From an uncultured Bacteroidia bacterium (GTDB lineage: Bacteria > Bacteroidota > Bacteroidia > Bacteroidales > F082): a stretch of DNA of 64,000 nucleotides. The notes beneath the pieces are model-generated. The model was not told where the DNA came from. It saw nothing but the letters and a program-made list of their open reading frames with translations, and searched no databases. This document shows, in pieces, positions 43,283 through 50,591 of this stretch. Each line of letters begins with the position of its first letter. The first letter of the stretch is position 1. Position numbers and translations under genes: made by a program. The stretch is taken from NCBI GenBank assembly GCA_902801465.1, contig CADCIH010000007.1, forward strand, positions 42,782 through 106,781, in the 5' to 3' direction.

Positions 43283-44476
43283 TTACTCTATCTCCAGCGT
43301 CTTCTTGCAAATCTCAATCTCCTCCGGGTCGCCGGTGTACTTGCCGAGGTCGTCGGAGAGTTTGACCACTTTCTTCCAAGTACGTTTCTCGGTGATCTTG
43401 GCGGCTGTGAGTTTCACCACGATGTTCATAGCCTTCACGTTGTCGATGTCGCAGGTGAGGTGGGTGCCGATGCCGAATGAGTCCTGCATTCGTCCTGCCA
43501 CGGCCTCGTGGATGGCGATGGCCTCGTCCACATTCAAGCCGTTGCTGAAGATGATGGACTTCTGTGCCGGGTCGATGCCCAATTCCTTGTATTTGGCGAT
43601 GATCTCTTCGAGGGCTTCATAGTTGTCGCCGCTATCGACCCTCAGACCGTCGAACAGTTTCGCATGCAGCATGGTGAAGTTCTGGAAGAAGGCCTTGCGC
43701 GTGTAGGTGTCATAAAGGAACACACCCAGGCTGCCGGCATACACATCCTGCCAGTAGTCCATGGCGAGGTAGTTGGCCTCGTTGTAGCCGTAGAGCGAAC
43801 AGGTCTCGATGAACTGATGGCTCATGGTGCCGATAGGGGTGAGGTCGTACTTCATGGCCAGGAGCACGTTGGAGGTGCCCACGAAGCAGGTCTTGGTGAA
43901 CTGTTTTTGCGCGGCGATGAAACTCTGGATGACGCGGTCCTGATGCTCAAACGAGAAACGGCGACGTGTTCCGAAGTCGCTGAACTTCACTCCGTTGCCG
44001 ATGAGGCGGATGGCCTTGTCGTAAGATTTCTTGTACTCCTTCTCGGCGTCGTAATGTTCAAACTCACCACGGAGCTCGTGCATCAGCTCGGAGACGGTGG
44101 CCAAGATGGGCATCTCCCAAAACACGGTGCGCCACAGCAGTCCCGTGACGGAGATGTGGAGATGGCCTTCCTCGTCCTGGCTCACTTCGACCTCAGAGGG
44201 TCTCATGTGGAAACCTTTCAGGAAAGTGAAAAACCACAAGGGGAAATAATAGCACTTCCGCTTCATGAAACGGGTCTCCTCGTCGGTGATGCGGATGTCG
44301 GCGAAACTATCGAACTGTTCCCTCAGCTTCTCAGCGAAGCCTTTGGGATAAACAGTGTTGTTTCGGTCAACAAAAGTGTATTGACCTATAGCACGTGGAA
44401 ATTTCTGTAGATACGCATAGCAAACGCTAAACGTATAAAGGTCATTATCCAATAAACTGTTGATAATCCTTCTCAT
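43283..44476 (-). CDS. pncB: Nicotinate phosphoribosyltransferase
   Basis: 397 residues. The start INSLLDNDLYTFSVCYAYLQ, the segment DFGTRRRFSFEHQDRVIQ, FVGTSNVLLAMKYDLTPIGT and SHQFIETCS with its conserved His, and RVDSGDNYEALEEI match PncB. The enzyme turns nicotinate and PRPP into nicotinate mononucleotide, the salvage entry to NAD. It lies downstream of the DUF47-Pit-DUF47 genes on the same strand. The spacer is filled with AGATAAA heptamers, and no separate promoter was seen, so it may be cotranscribed. Confidence 0.94.
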   Translation of the reverse strand: MRRIINSLLDNDLYTFSVCYAYLQKFPRAIGQYTFVDRNNTVYPKGFAEKLREQFDSFADIRITDEETRFMKRKCYYFPLWFFTFLKGFHMRPSEVEVSQDEEGHLHISVTGLLWRTVFWEMPILATVSELMHELRGEFEHYDAEKEYKKSYDKAIRLIGNGVKFSDFGTRRRFSFEHQDRVIQSFIAAQKQFTKTCFVGTSNVLLAMKYDLTPIGTMSHQFIETCSLYGYNEANYLAMDYWQDVYAGSLGVFLYDTYTRKAFFQNFTMLHAKLFDGLRVDSGDNYEALEEIIAKYKELGIDPAQKSIIFSNGLNVDEAIAIHEAVAGRMQDSFGIGTHLTCDIDNVKAMNIVVKLTAAKITEKRTWKKVVKLSDDLGKYTGDPEEIEICKKTLEIE

Positions 44477-44480
44477 AATC

Positions 44481-44541
44481 TTTAACTTTTATCTTTTATC
44501 TCTTATCTTTTATCTTTTATCTTTTATCTTTTATCTCTTAT
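44481..44541. repeat. TTTTATC (AGATAAA) heptamer tandem repeat
   Basis: Eight to nine 7-base units (plus strand TTTTATC, with variants CTTATC and TTTAAC) occupy the spacer between the DUF47 stop (44542) and the pncB start (44476). Confidence 0.85.
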
Positions 44542-45195
44542 CTATAACTTACTCACAATACTCCTAATCTTATCCGAGATGTACTTGAGCGAATTCGTCG
44601 TGTTCTCCAGCACCTGCACCATGTCTTTGCGTATGATGATGTCGGTGAGGGTGAAGTTCTGGGAGAACAGCTTTTTGATATAGGCACCGTACAGGTCGTC
44701 GTTTTCGTTTTCGATACCTTTTATTTCCTGGCACAACCGACTGATTTCCCGTTTCTTGGCGGGGTTTTCGGTCTGGTCGATGATTTGCATGATGCCGATG
44801 AGGCTCTCGCTGGCGAACACGATGTTGTCGGTCATCACGGCGAGGTCGGGGTCGATGTCGGTGAACCGGCGGGTGAAGATGATGTTGGCAGAGTCGTCGA
44901 GCAGGTCGAGGGTGTTGTCCATCATCTCGGCGAGTTGATGGACGTCCTCACGCTCGAAGGGGGTGAGCACGGTGTTGAACAGTTGGGTGTAGAACACGCG
45001 GAGCACATCGTCGCCTTCCACCTCGTAGGCTTTCACCTCTTTCTTTTGGCTTTCAAGCTTTTGGAGGTCGGTCTCGTTGATCATCAGCCGCAGCACTTTC
45101 GCGGCTTTTCCGATATATTCCGCTTGCTGTTGGTAGAGCGGGTAGAATTTCTTTTCCTTGGGGACGAAGAATTGGAAGAAACTGTTGAGACTCAT
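44542..45195 (-). CDS. DUF47 (PhoU-like) protein, copy 1
   Basis: 217 residues, helical, soluble. The start FFQFFVPKEKKFYPLYQQQA and the acidic helices YEVEGDDVLRVFYTQLFNTVLTPFEREDVHQL match DUF47, whose members have a PhoU-like helix-bundle with metal-binding acidic clusters. They sit next to Pit transporters and modulate phosphate uptake. Here the gene begins four bases after the Pit stop, and a second DUF47 gene lies on the other side of Pit. The two paralogues differ clearly in sequence. Confidence 0.9.
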   Translation of the reverse strand: MSLNSFFQFFVPKEKKFYPLYQQQAEYIGKAAKVLRLMINETDLQKLESQKKEVKAYEVEGDDVLRVFYTQLFNTVLTPFEREDVHQLAEMMDNTLDLLDDSANIIFTRRFTDIDPDLAVMTDNIVFASESLIGIMQIIDQTENPAKKREISRLCQEIKGIENENDDLYGAYIKKLFSQNFTLTDIIIRKDMVQVLENTTNSLKYISDKIRSIVSKL

Positions 45196-45199
45196 GGCT

Positions 45200-46267
45200 T
45201 TAGATCGGTAAGAGGTTAAACAACAGGTTCAGGAGTCCGCTGATGACCAGTGGCACGGGGATGGTGAGGATCCACGACAGCACGATGCGTTTGGCAGTGA
45301 CCCATTTCACTGACTTCATGCCGTCGGTGAGACCCACGCCGATGACGCCACCGGTGATGGTGTGGGTGGTACTCACGGGGATGCCCATGAAAGAGGTGGC
45401 TATCAAGGTGGTGGCGCCCGCAAACTCAGCCGAGAAGCCTCGTATCGGGGTGATCTTGGCCAGACCGCCGCCCATGGTCTTGATGACGTTCTTGCCGCCG
45501 ATCAATATGCCCAATGACATGATGACGTAGCATACGACGGCCAAGGTGTCGGGAATATGGAAAGGCAGGCTGCTGTCGTAGAAGTTGCCGATGAACTCCT
45601 TGGTCTCGGGGCTGACACCGTTGGTGGTGAACACGCTGGCCATCAGCACGGCGATGATACCCATGGTCTTGGGCGCGTCGTTGGAGCCGTGACCGATACA
45701 GAAAGCCGCTGTCGAGAAATGCTGAAGCACTTTGAAGAGCTTGTCGACTCTCTTGCGCGGACTGTTCTTGAAGATCTTGAGGAAGAGGCATTCCAGGAAG
45801 AATCCCAGAAACAGGCCGATCAGGGGTGAGAGCACGATGAAAGCCAAAGTGATGATGATGGGTTTCATGTGAAGCACGGCGCTGCCGTTGACAAACCAGG
45901 CCGCACCGATGATGCCGCCGATCAAGGCGTGGGAGGTGGAGATGGGCATGCCGTTACGGGTGCATACCGCCACCCAGATGGCTGCGCCGATGAGTGCCGA
46001 CAAGATCAGGTAAGGGTTGATGACGTTCTGGTCGGCGAAGTTGGCCATGGTGTTACCCACGGCAAACTGTTGGTTCAGGATCAGCCTGATGAAGATGAAG
46101 GCGGTGAACTCCCAGAACGAAGCCCAGATGATGGCTTGTATCGGAGACATCACCTTGGTGGCGATGATGGTCGAGATCGAGTTGGCCGCATCGTTCATGC
46201 CGTTAAGGAAGGTGAACACCAGCGCGATGACGATCGATAAGATGATGGCAATGGTCAGTAGGTTCAT
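45200..46267 (-). CDS. Inorganic phosphate transporter, Pit family
   Basis: 355 residues from ATG 46267, which overlaps the DUF47 stop by one base in TGATG. A GTG at 46270 would add one residue. There are about ten membrane segments. Pit signature repeats appear at the start (FLNGMNDAANSISTIIATKV) and in the C-terminal half (EFAGATTLIATSFMGIPVSTTHTITGG). Pit proteins import metal-phosphate with protons, or with sodium in the PiT-type branch. The gene is flanked by two DUF47 genes with minimal spacing, an apparent three-gene transport unit. Confidence 0.93.
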   Translation of the reverse strand: MNLLTIAIILSIVIALVFTFLNGMNDAANSISTIIATKVMSPIQAIIWASFWEFTAFIFIRLILNQQFAVGNTMANFADQNVINPYLILSALIGAAIWVAVCTRNGMPISTSHALIGGIIGAAWFVNGSAVLHMKPIIITLAFIVLSPLIGLFLGFFLECLFLKIFKNSPRKRVDKLFKVLQHFSTAAFCIGHGSNDAPKTMGIIAVLMASVFTTNGVSPETKEFIGNFYDSSLPFHIPDTLAVVCYVIMSLGILIGGKNVIKTMGGGLAKITPIRGFSAEFAGATTLIATSFMGIPVSTTHTITGGVIGVGLTDGMKSVKWVTAKRIVLSWILTIPVPLVISGLLNLLFNLLPI

Positions 46268-46914
46268 CACGATTCTTTTATGATCAAACTTTTAACGGTG
46301 GTGGTCACCTCTTTGGCGCGGTCGGTGGTGTCTTCGATCACCTGGGCGATCTCTTTGTATTTCAGTAGCTCTATCTCGTCCTTTTCGTTGGCGAAGAGGT
46401 AGGAGATATAGTCGCCATAGATATCGTCGACGGCATGTTCGATGAGGGTGACCTTCTGGCAGAGGTCGCTGATCTGCTGGTGGTTCTTCCCCAGGTCGTC
46501 GAGCAAGCCGAAGATCTCGATCATCGTCGATGCGTCTTCATGGATGTTGTCGATGATCTCCTTGATCTGCTTGTCGATCCGCTTGGGGTTGTACATCAGG
46601 ATGGTCTTGGCCGAATGGTTGATGAAGTCGAGGAACTTGTCGAGGTCCATGGCCAAAGCGTTCATGTCTTCGCGGTCGAAGGGGGTGACGAAGGCCTCGT
46701 TGAGTTCGAAATAAAACTCGCGCAACAGCTCGTCGCCGGTGGTTTCTTGTTTCTTGATCATGCGCGAAAGCAGCCGGCGTTCTTCCGGGTCGTCGCTTTT
46801 CACGAGCTCTTTGAGGTATTTTGCGGCCACTTGGGCGGTCTGTGCCTGTTGTAAGTAAGTGGGAAAGAAGTGTTTGTCGCGTTTTTCCCTAGTGAAAATA
46901 CTGTTCAGTGCCAT
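46267..46914 (-). CDS. DUF47 (PhoU-like) protein, copy 2
   Basis: 215 residues, helical. It starts LNSIFTREKRDKHFFPTYLQ, followed by acidic helix pairs TTGDELLREFYFELNEAFVTPFDREDMNAL, then DDIYGDYISYLFANEKDEIELL. It is the same family as the gene at 44542 but only moderately similar. It is first in the unit, and its stop overlaps the Pit start (TGATG), giving translational coupling. It probably regulates or gates Pit. A -7 element lies upstream at 46947. Confidence 0.9.
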   Translation of the reverse strand: MALNSIFTREKRDKHFFPTYLQQAQTAQVAAKYLKELVKSDDPEERRLLSRMIKKQETTGDELLREFYFELNEAFVTPFDREDMNALAMDLDKFLDFINHSAKTILMYNPKRIDKQIKEIIDNIHEDASTMIEIFGLLDDLGKNHQQISDLCQKVTLIEHAVDDIYGDYISYLFANEKDEIELLKYKEIAQVIEDTTDRAKEVTTTVKSLIIKES

Positions 46915-46946
46915 TGATTTAATGATATGAATTCACAATCAAGTTA

Positions 46947-46954
46947 CAAATTTA
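46947..46954 (-). promoter_or_regulatory. -7 element for the DUF47-Pit-DUF47 operon
   Basis: TAAATTTG on the minus strand, 33 bases before the start at 46914. The region where a -33 would lie is inside the heptamer array (46966-47040), and no TTG is seen there. Confidence 0.45.
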
Positions 46955-46965
46955 TAAAAAATGCT

Positions 46966-47040
46966 TTTATCTAACTTTTATCTTTTAACTTTTATCTCTT
47001 ATCTTTTATCTCTTATCTTTTATCTTTTATCTCTTATCTT
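46966..47040. repeat. TTTTATC (AGATAAA) heptamer tandem repeat
   Basis: About ten 7-base units (TTTTATC, TTTTAAC, TCTTATC on the plus strand). The ureohydrolase stop codon (47034-47036) is inside the array. It is purine-rich on the transcript, like the array at 44481. Confidence 0.85.
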
Positions 47041-48065
47041 CCACTCACTCCGCAAAGGTGAAACAGCACCCTTGCCCCCACATTGCCGTCCCAGTCGCCG
47101 CCATTGTCGTCGGGCGAAACCTCGCAGAGGTCGAAGCCGATGATTTCTTTTCCCGATTCGCGGATGCGGTTCAAGAGGTACATCAGTTCCTCATATTCCA
47201 GTCCGCCAGGGACGGGCGTTCCCGTGTTGGGGCACAGTTTCGGGTCCAAAGCGTCGATGTCGATGGAGAGGTACACTTTTTCGGGAAGGAAGGCCAGCAT
47301 CTCGTCCACGATCGACTTCCAGGTGGCGCCTTCGTACATGCGTCTGCGGCAGTCGCGGTCGAAGAACACCTTGATGCGGTTGGGTTGGCTCTCGGCGAGG
47401 GCTTTCTCCTGGTGGCAGTAGTCGCGGATGCCCACCTGCACCAGTTTCTTCACGTTGTCGAACTTCATGGTGTTGAAGAAGATGGAGGCATGCGAGTACT
47501 TGAATCCCTCGAAGGTGTCGCGGAGGTCCATGTGGGCGTCGGCATGGAGGATGCCGTATTCCACACCTTGTTTATTAAGGTACTGATGGTAGGCGAGGGG
47601 GCAGCTATGGTCGCCGCCTAAGAGTCCCACCACCTTGCCTTGTGCCTTCCAGTAGGCGATGCGTTCGCGTAGCCAGGCGTTCTTTTTCTCGGTGCCGGCT
47701 TCGATGCGGGCGTAGATCTCGGCATATTTCTCCGGTTCCTCGTCGAGGGTCCCTTCGTACAATGCGTTGATGATCTCTTCGCTCAATGGGGCGAGCTCGT
47801 CGTGAAGCGCCCTCAGCTCTTTTGGGAACTCGTCCATCCAGATGCCTTTCTTCCACAAGTCGGGATAGTCGTGGTGACAGAGGTCCACTTGCAGGGAGGC
47901 CTCCATCACGGCGGCCGGACCGTCGACGGTGCCTCGGTTGTAACTCGTGGTCAGCTCCCATTCCACAGGGATGATGATGATCTGCGCCTCGTCGGCGCCA
48001 CACGGCAGGCCGTAGATGCCCGAATCGGCTACGGCAGCGGCATTGGGGTCGAATGTGTTTTCCAT
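47034..48065 (-). CDS. Ureohydrolase (agmatinase/arginase family)
   Basis: 343 residues. The manganese-site motifs are present in order: GGDHSCP, HADAHMDLRDT and SIDIDALDPKLCPNTGTPVP. Between the first two is a normal spacer (LAYHQYLNKQGVEYGIL). The N-terminal part (about 1-120) is longer than in short agmatinases and contains a helical insertion (KYAEIYARIEAGTEKKNAWL). The family hydrolyses agmatine, arginine, guanidinobutyrate or formimidoylglutamate, releasing urea or formamide. The true substrate cannot be told here. The gene is divergent from the coiled-coil lipoprotein gene, with a 219-base spacer. Confidence 0.88.
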   Translation of the reverse strand: MENTFDPNAAAVADSGIYGLPCGADEAQIIIIPVEWELTTSYNRGTVDGPAAVMEASLQVDLCHHDYPDLWKKGIWMDEFPKELRALHDELAPLSEEIINALYEGTLDEEPEKYAEIYARIEAGTEKKNAWLRERIAYWKAQGKVVGLLGGDHSCPLAYHQYLNKQGVEYGILHADAHMDLRDTFEGFKYSHASIFFNTMKFDNVKKLVQVGIRDYCHQEKALAESQPNRIKVFFDRDCRRRMYEGATWKSIVDEMLAFLPEKVYLSIDIDALDPKLCPNTGTPVPGGLEYEELMYLLNRIRESGKEIIGFDLCEVSPDDNGGDWDGNVGARVLFHLCGVSGR

Positions 48066-48084
48066 GATTAATGCTGTTTTGCCG

Positions 48085-48092
48085 CAAAAATA
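48085..48092 (-). promoter_or_regulatory. -7 element for the ureohydrolase gene
   Basis: TATTTTTG on the minus strand, 20 bases before the ATG at 48065. A TTTG on the same strand (48115-48118) is 22 bases upstream, slightly too far. Confidence 0.5.
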
Positions 48093-48128
48093 AGTATTTT
48101 ATCGACACCCTCCGCAAAATCCCCAATA

Positions 48129-48175
48129 TTCCACAATCGAGGTGAATTGTGGAACGAATTCCACAAAATTCCACA
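48129..48175. repeat. Cluster of four TTCCACA motifs with an inverted pair
   Basis: TTCCACAAT (48129-48137) and ATTGTGGAA (48146-48154) form a perfect 9-bp inverted repeat with an 8-base spacer. Two more TTCCACA copies follow at 48159 and 48169. It lies in the divergent spacer between the ureohydrolase and the lipoprotein gene. It is a candidate protein-binding site. The rest of this spacer is AT-rich without further structure. Confidence 0.55.
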
Positions 48176-48284
48176 CTTCTCTTTTTGTATGTATAAAATT
48201 TAAAATATTGAAAATCAGATAAATAATAAAAATTTAGCGTTTGGCATGGATTTGGCTAAAAGAGGTGTCGAATTCAAATAAGGT

Positions 48285-49166
48285 ATGAAAAAGACAGTAT
48301 TGACATTGGTTTTGGGCGCTCTCATTCTGGGCATGGCTTCATGTGTGGAATCGTCCAAGAAGTACAAAGCTTTACAGGCAGAACGCGATTCGTTGGCCGT
48401 GGTTGCCAGCAGCGCCACTACCGACTATGAGAATTCCCTCAAGACACTCAATGAGATTGAAGAGGCATTGAATACCATTCGTGAGGCCGAGAACATCATC
48501 ATGATGGAGAACCAGGAAGGCAACACCAACTACGCCGTTGCCCAGATCGAGGCCATCGACCGTACCATCCAGCAAAACAAGACCAAGATCGCCGAACTCG
48601 AACAGCAACTGGCCGAGTCGGGCTCCAAGTCGAAACAACTCAACGCCACCATCACACGCCTCAAGAATGAGCTGGACGAAAAAGACACCTATATCAATAA
48701 CCTCCGTGATGAACTCAACGCCAGCCAGGAACAAGTGGCCCAGCTGACCGTCCAAGTGGAAGACCTCAACAAAAACGTTGAAGACCTCAACGAGAACATC
48801 AACAACCTCAACGCTCAAAGCGCCGAACAACAGGTTACCATCAACCTCCAAGATGCCGCACTCAACACCGTGTACTACATCGTGGCCCCCATCGAAACCT
48901 TGGAGAATCTGGGCCTCGCCGAAGCCGGCGGACTCTTCACAAGAACCCGCGCCGCCACCGACATCAACAAAAACGCCATGATCTCGGCCGACAAACGCCA
49001 ACTTAGCGTCATCCCGCTGAACACCAAAAAAGCAACTATATTGACAAATCATCCGGAAAGCAGTTACCAGTTAACTAAGGGCGACGACAATATGCTCTCT
49101 CTCGAAATCGTCAACCCCGACGCTTTTTGGAATATATCAAATTATTTGATTATATCTATCAAATAA
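48285..49166 (+). CDS. Coiled-coil lipoprotein of unknown function
   Basis: 293 residues. The lipoprotein signal ends GMASC (Cys20). Residues about 25-195 form a long heptad-rich coiled coil (IAELEQQLAESGSKSKQLN, VEDLNKNVEDLNENINNL). A small C-terminal globular part (about 200-293) begins NTVYYIVAPIETLENLGLAE and ends in an Ile-rich strand. It should be anchored in the outer or inner membrane with the rod reaching into the periplasm. It resembles Bacteroidota proteins annotated only as hypothetical or Cbp1-like. It has no partner in the operon and is closed by an intrinsic terminator. No enzyme motif is seen. Confidence 0.65.
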   Translation: MKKTVLTLVLGALILGMASCVESSKKYKALQAERDSLAVVASSATTDYENSLKTLNEIEEALNTIREAENIIMMENQEGNTNYAVAQIEAIDRTIQQNKTKIAELEQQLAESGSKSKQLNATITRLKNELDEKDTYINNLRDELNASQEQVAQLTVQVEDLNKNVEDLNENINNLNAQSAEQQVTINLQDAALNTVYYIVAPIETLENLGLAEAGGLFTRTRAATDINKNAMISADKRQLSVIPLNTKKATILTNHPESSYQLTKGDDNMLSLEIVNPDAFWNISNYLIISIK

Positions 49167-49193
49167 AATTCTGCTCGTTTTCAATTTTTACGA

Positions 49194-49232
49194 AAGCCTT
49201 GCTCCTCCCCGTTGCAAGGCTTCATTTTTTTT
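49194..49232 (+). terminator. Intrinsic terminator after the coiled-coil lipoprotein gene
   Basis: AAGCCTTGC (49194-49202), 11-base loop, GCAAGGCTT (49214-49222), then a T-rich run. The right arm overlaps the -33 element of the next promoter (TTG 49212-49214). Confidence 0.85.
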
Positions 49233-49241
49233 ATACCTTTG
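49212..49241 (+). promoter_or_regulatory. Consensus promoter for the sigma-54 response regulator gene
   Basis: TTG (49212-49214), exactly 19 bases, TACCTTTG (49234-49241), 19 bases before the ATG at 49261. Confidence 0.75.
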
Positions 49242-49260
49242 CAAAAGATTTTCCATTGCA

Positions 49261-50589
49261 ATGAAACACACCATCCTGATTGTTGAAGACGACGCCTCCT
49301 TTGGAGTGATGCTTCAGACCTGGCTCAAGAAGAACGGCTACGACGCGGTGCTCGCCACCCGCTACGCCCAAGCCAAGAAAGAGATATCCTCCCATGGCTT
49401 CGACTTGATTCTGACCGACCTCCGCCTGCCCGACGGCGACGGCATCCTGCTGATGTCGTGGGTCAGGGAACAACTCAAGAGCCGTGTGCCTTTCATCGTG
49501 ATGACAGGCTACGCCGAAGTGCAGACCGCCGTCTCAGCCATGAAACTGGGAGCGTTCGACTACCTCAAGAAACCTATCAACCCAAGCCTCCTGGAAGAGA
49601 AGATAGCGGCAGCCCTCGCGGCGGGACAAGAGATGGAAGAGGAGATCTACGCACCCAAGAAATTCATGGTCCGAGGTAACAGCGAGGCCATTCAACGACT
49701 CTACAAACACGTGGAACTGGTGGCCCCCACCAAATTCTCCGTGCTTATCATGGGCGAGAGCGGCACAGGCAAGGAATTCATCGCCGAGATGATCCACGAA
49801 TGTAGCCAACGCCGCGACAAGCCGTTTATCGCCGTCGACTGCGGAAGCCTCTCCAAAGAACTGGCACCTAGCGAGCTCTTCGGCCATCTGAAAGGATCCT
49901 TCACCTCAGCCATCGCCGACAAGAAAGGGGTGTTCGAACAAGCCAAAGGCGGCACCGTGTTCCTCGATGAAGTGGGCAACCTGCCTTATGAAGTGCAAAT
50001 GCAACTGCTGCGCTCGCTGCAAGAACAGAAGGTGAGACCCGTGGGCTCGACGACCGACATCAACGTGGACGTGCGTATCGTGGCCGCCACCAACGAGAAC
50101 CTCGAAAGGGCCATCGAACAAGGGAAGTTCCGCCAGGACCTCTACCACCGGATCAACGAATTCACACTCCAAGTGCCCCCGCTGCGCGACCGTATCGACG
50201 ACCTGGAGGAGTTCGCCGCCTTCTTCGTCGAACAGGCCAACGAAGAGCTTGGCAAGACAGTCAAGGGTATCTCCCCAAAAGCCATCGCCGTGATGAAAAA
50301 GATGCCTTGGACCGGCAACATACGTGAACTTCGTAACGTCATCCGCCGCTGTGTCCTCTTCGCCGAAGGCGACTATATCGAAGCGGAAGACCTCCCAGTA
50401 TACGTTGAGACACCGGAACATACGCTTTCATCTAGCGACGACTTCGCACTGCGTCCCGGCAACGAGCGCGAACAGATCGAAGCCGCATTGAATAAAGCCC
50501 GCGGCAACAAAACCGTCGCCGCAAAACTGCTTCAAATAGATAGGAAAACCCTATACAACAAAATGCATCAGCTGGGGATGGACCTTTAG
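49261..50589 (+). CDS. Sigma-54-dependent response regulator (NtrC family)
   Basis: 442 residues in three domains. The receiver (1-120) has phospho-acceptor Asp53 (LTDLRLPDGDG) and KKP near 105. The AAA+ domain (about 135-370) has Walker A GESGTGKE (165-172), the sigma-54 contact loop reading GSFTSA (212-217) instead of GAFTGA, Walker B GTVFLDEVGN, and the R-finger region. A Fis-type helix-turn-helix lies at the end (NKARGNKTVAAKLLQIDRKT). It activates sigma-54 promoters when phosphorylated. The gene converges with a hybrid histidine kinase gene two bases away, the probable partner. Confidence 0.93.
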   Translation: MKHTILIVEDDASFGVMLQTWLKKNGYDAVLATRYAQAKKEISSHGFDLILTDLRLPDGDGILLMSWVREQLKSRVPFIVMTGYAEVQTAVSAMKLGAFDYLKKPINPSLLEEKIAAALAAGQEMEEEIYAPKKFMVRGNSEAIQRLYKHVELVAPTKFSVLIMGESGTGKEFIAEMIHECSQRRDKPFIAVDCGSLSKELAPSELFGHLKGSFTSAIADKKGVFEQAKGGTVFLDEVGNLPYEVQMQLLRSLQEQKVRPVGSTTDINVDVRIVAATNENLERAIEQGKFRQDLYHRINEFTLQVPPLRDRIDDLEEFAAFFVEQANEELGKTVKGISPKAIAVMKKMPWTGNIRELRNVIRRCVLFAEGDYIEAEDLPVYVETPEHTLSSSDDFALRPGNEREQIEAALNKARGNKTVAAKLLQIDRKTLYNKMHQLGMDL

Positions 50590-50591
50590 TT

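Noticed and set aside
44481-47040. Possible CRISPR array from repeated AGATAAA units
   Set aside because: The unit is 7 bases without unique spacers, and no cas genes are present. It is a simple tandem array.
48129-48175. Replication origin based on DnaA-box-like motifs
   Set aside because: The boxes differ from TTATCCACA at two or more positions, and no dnaA or dnaN gene is nearby. Kept only as a binding-site candidate.
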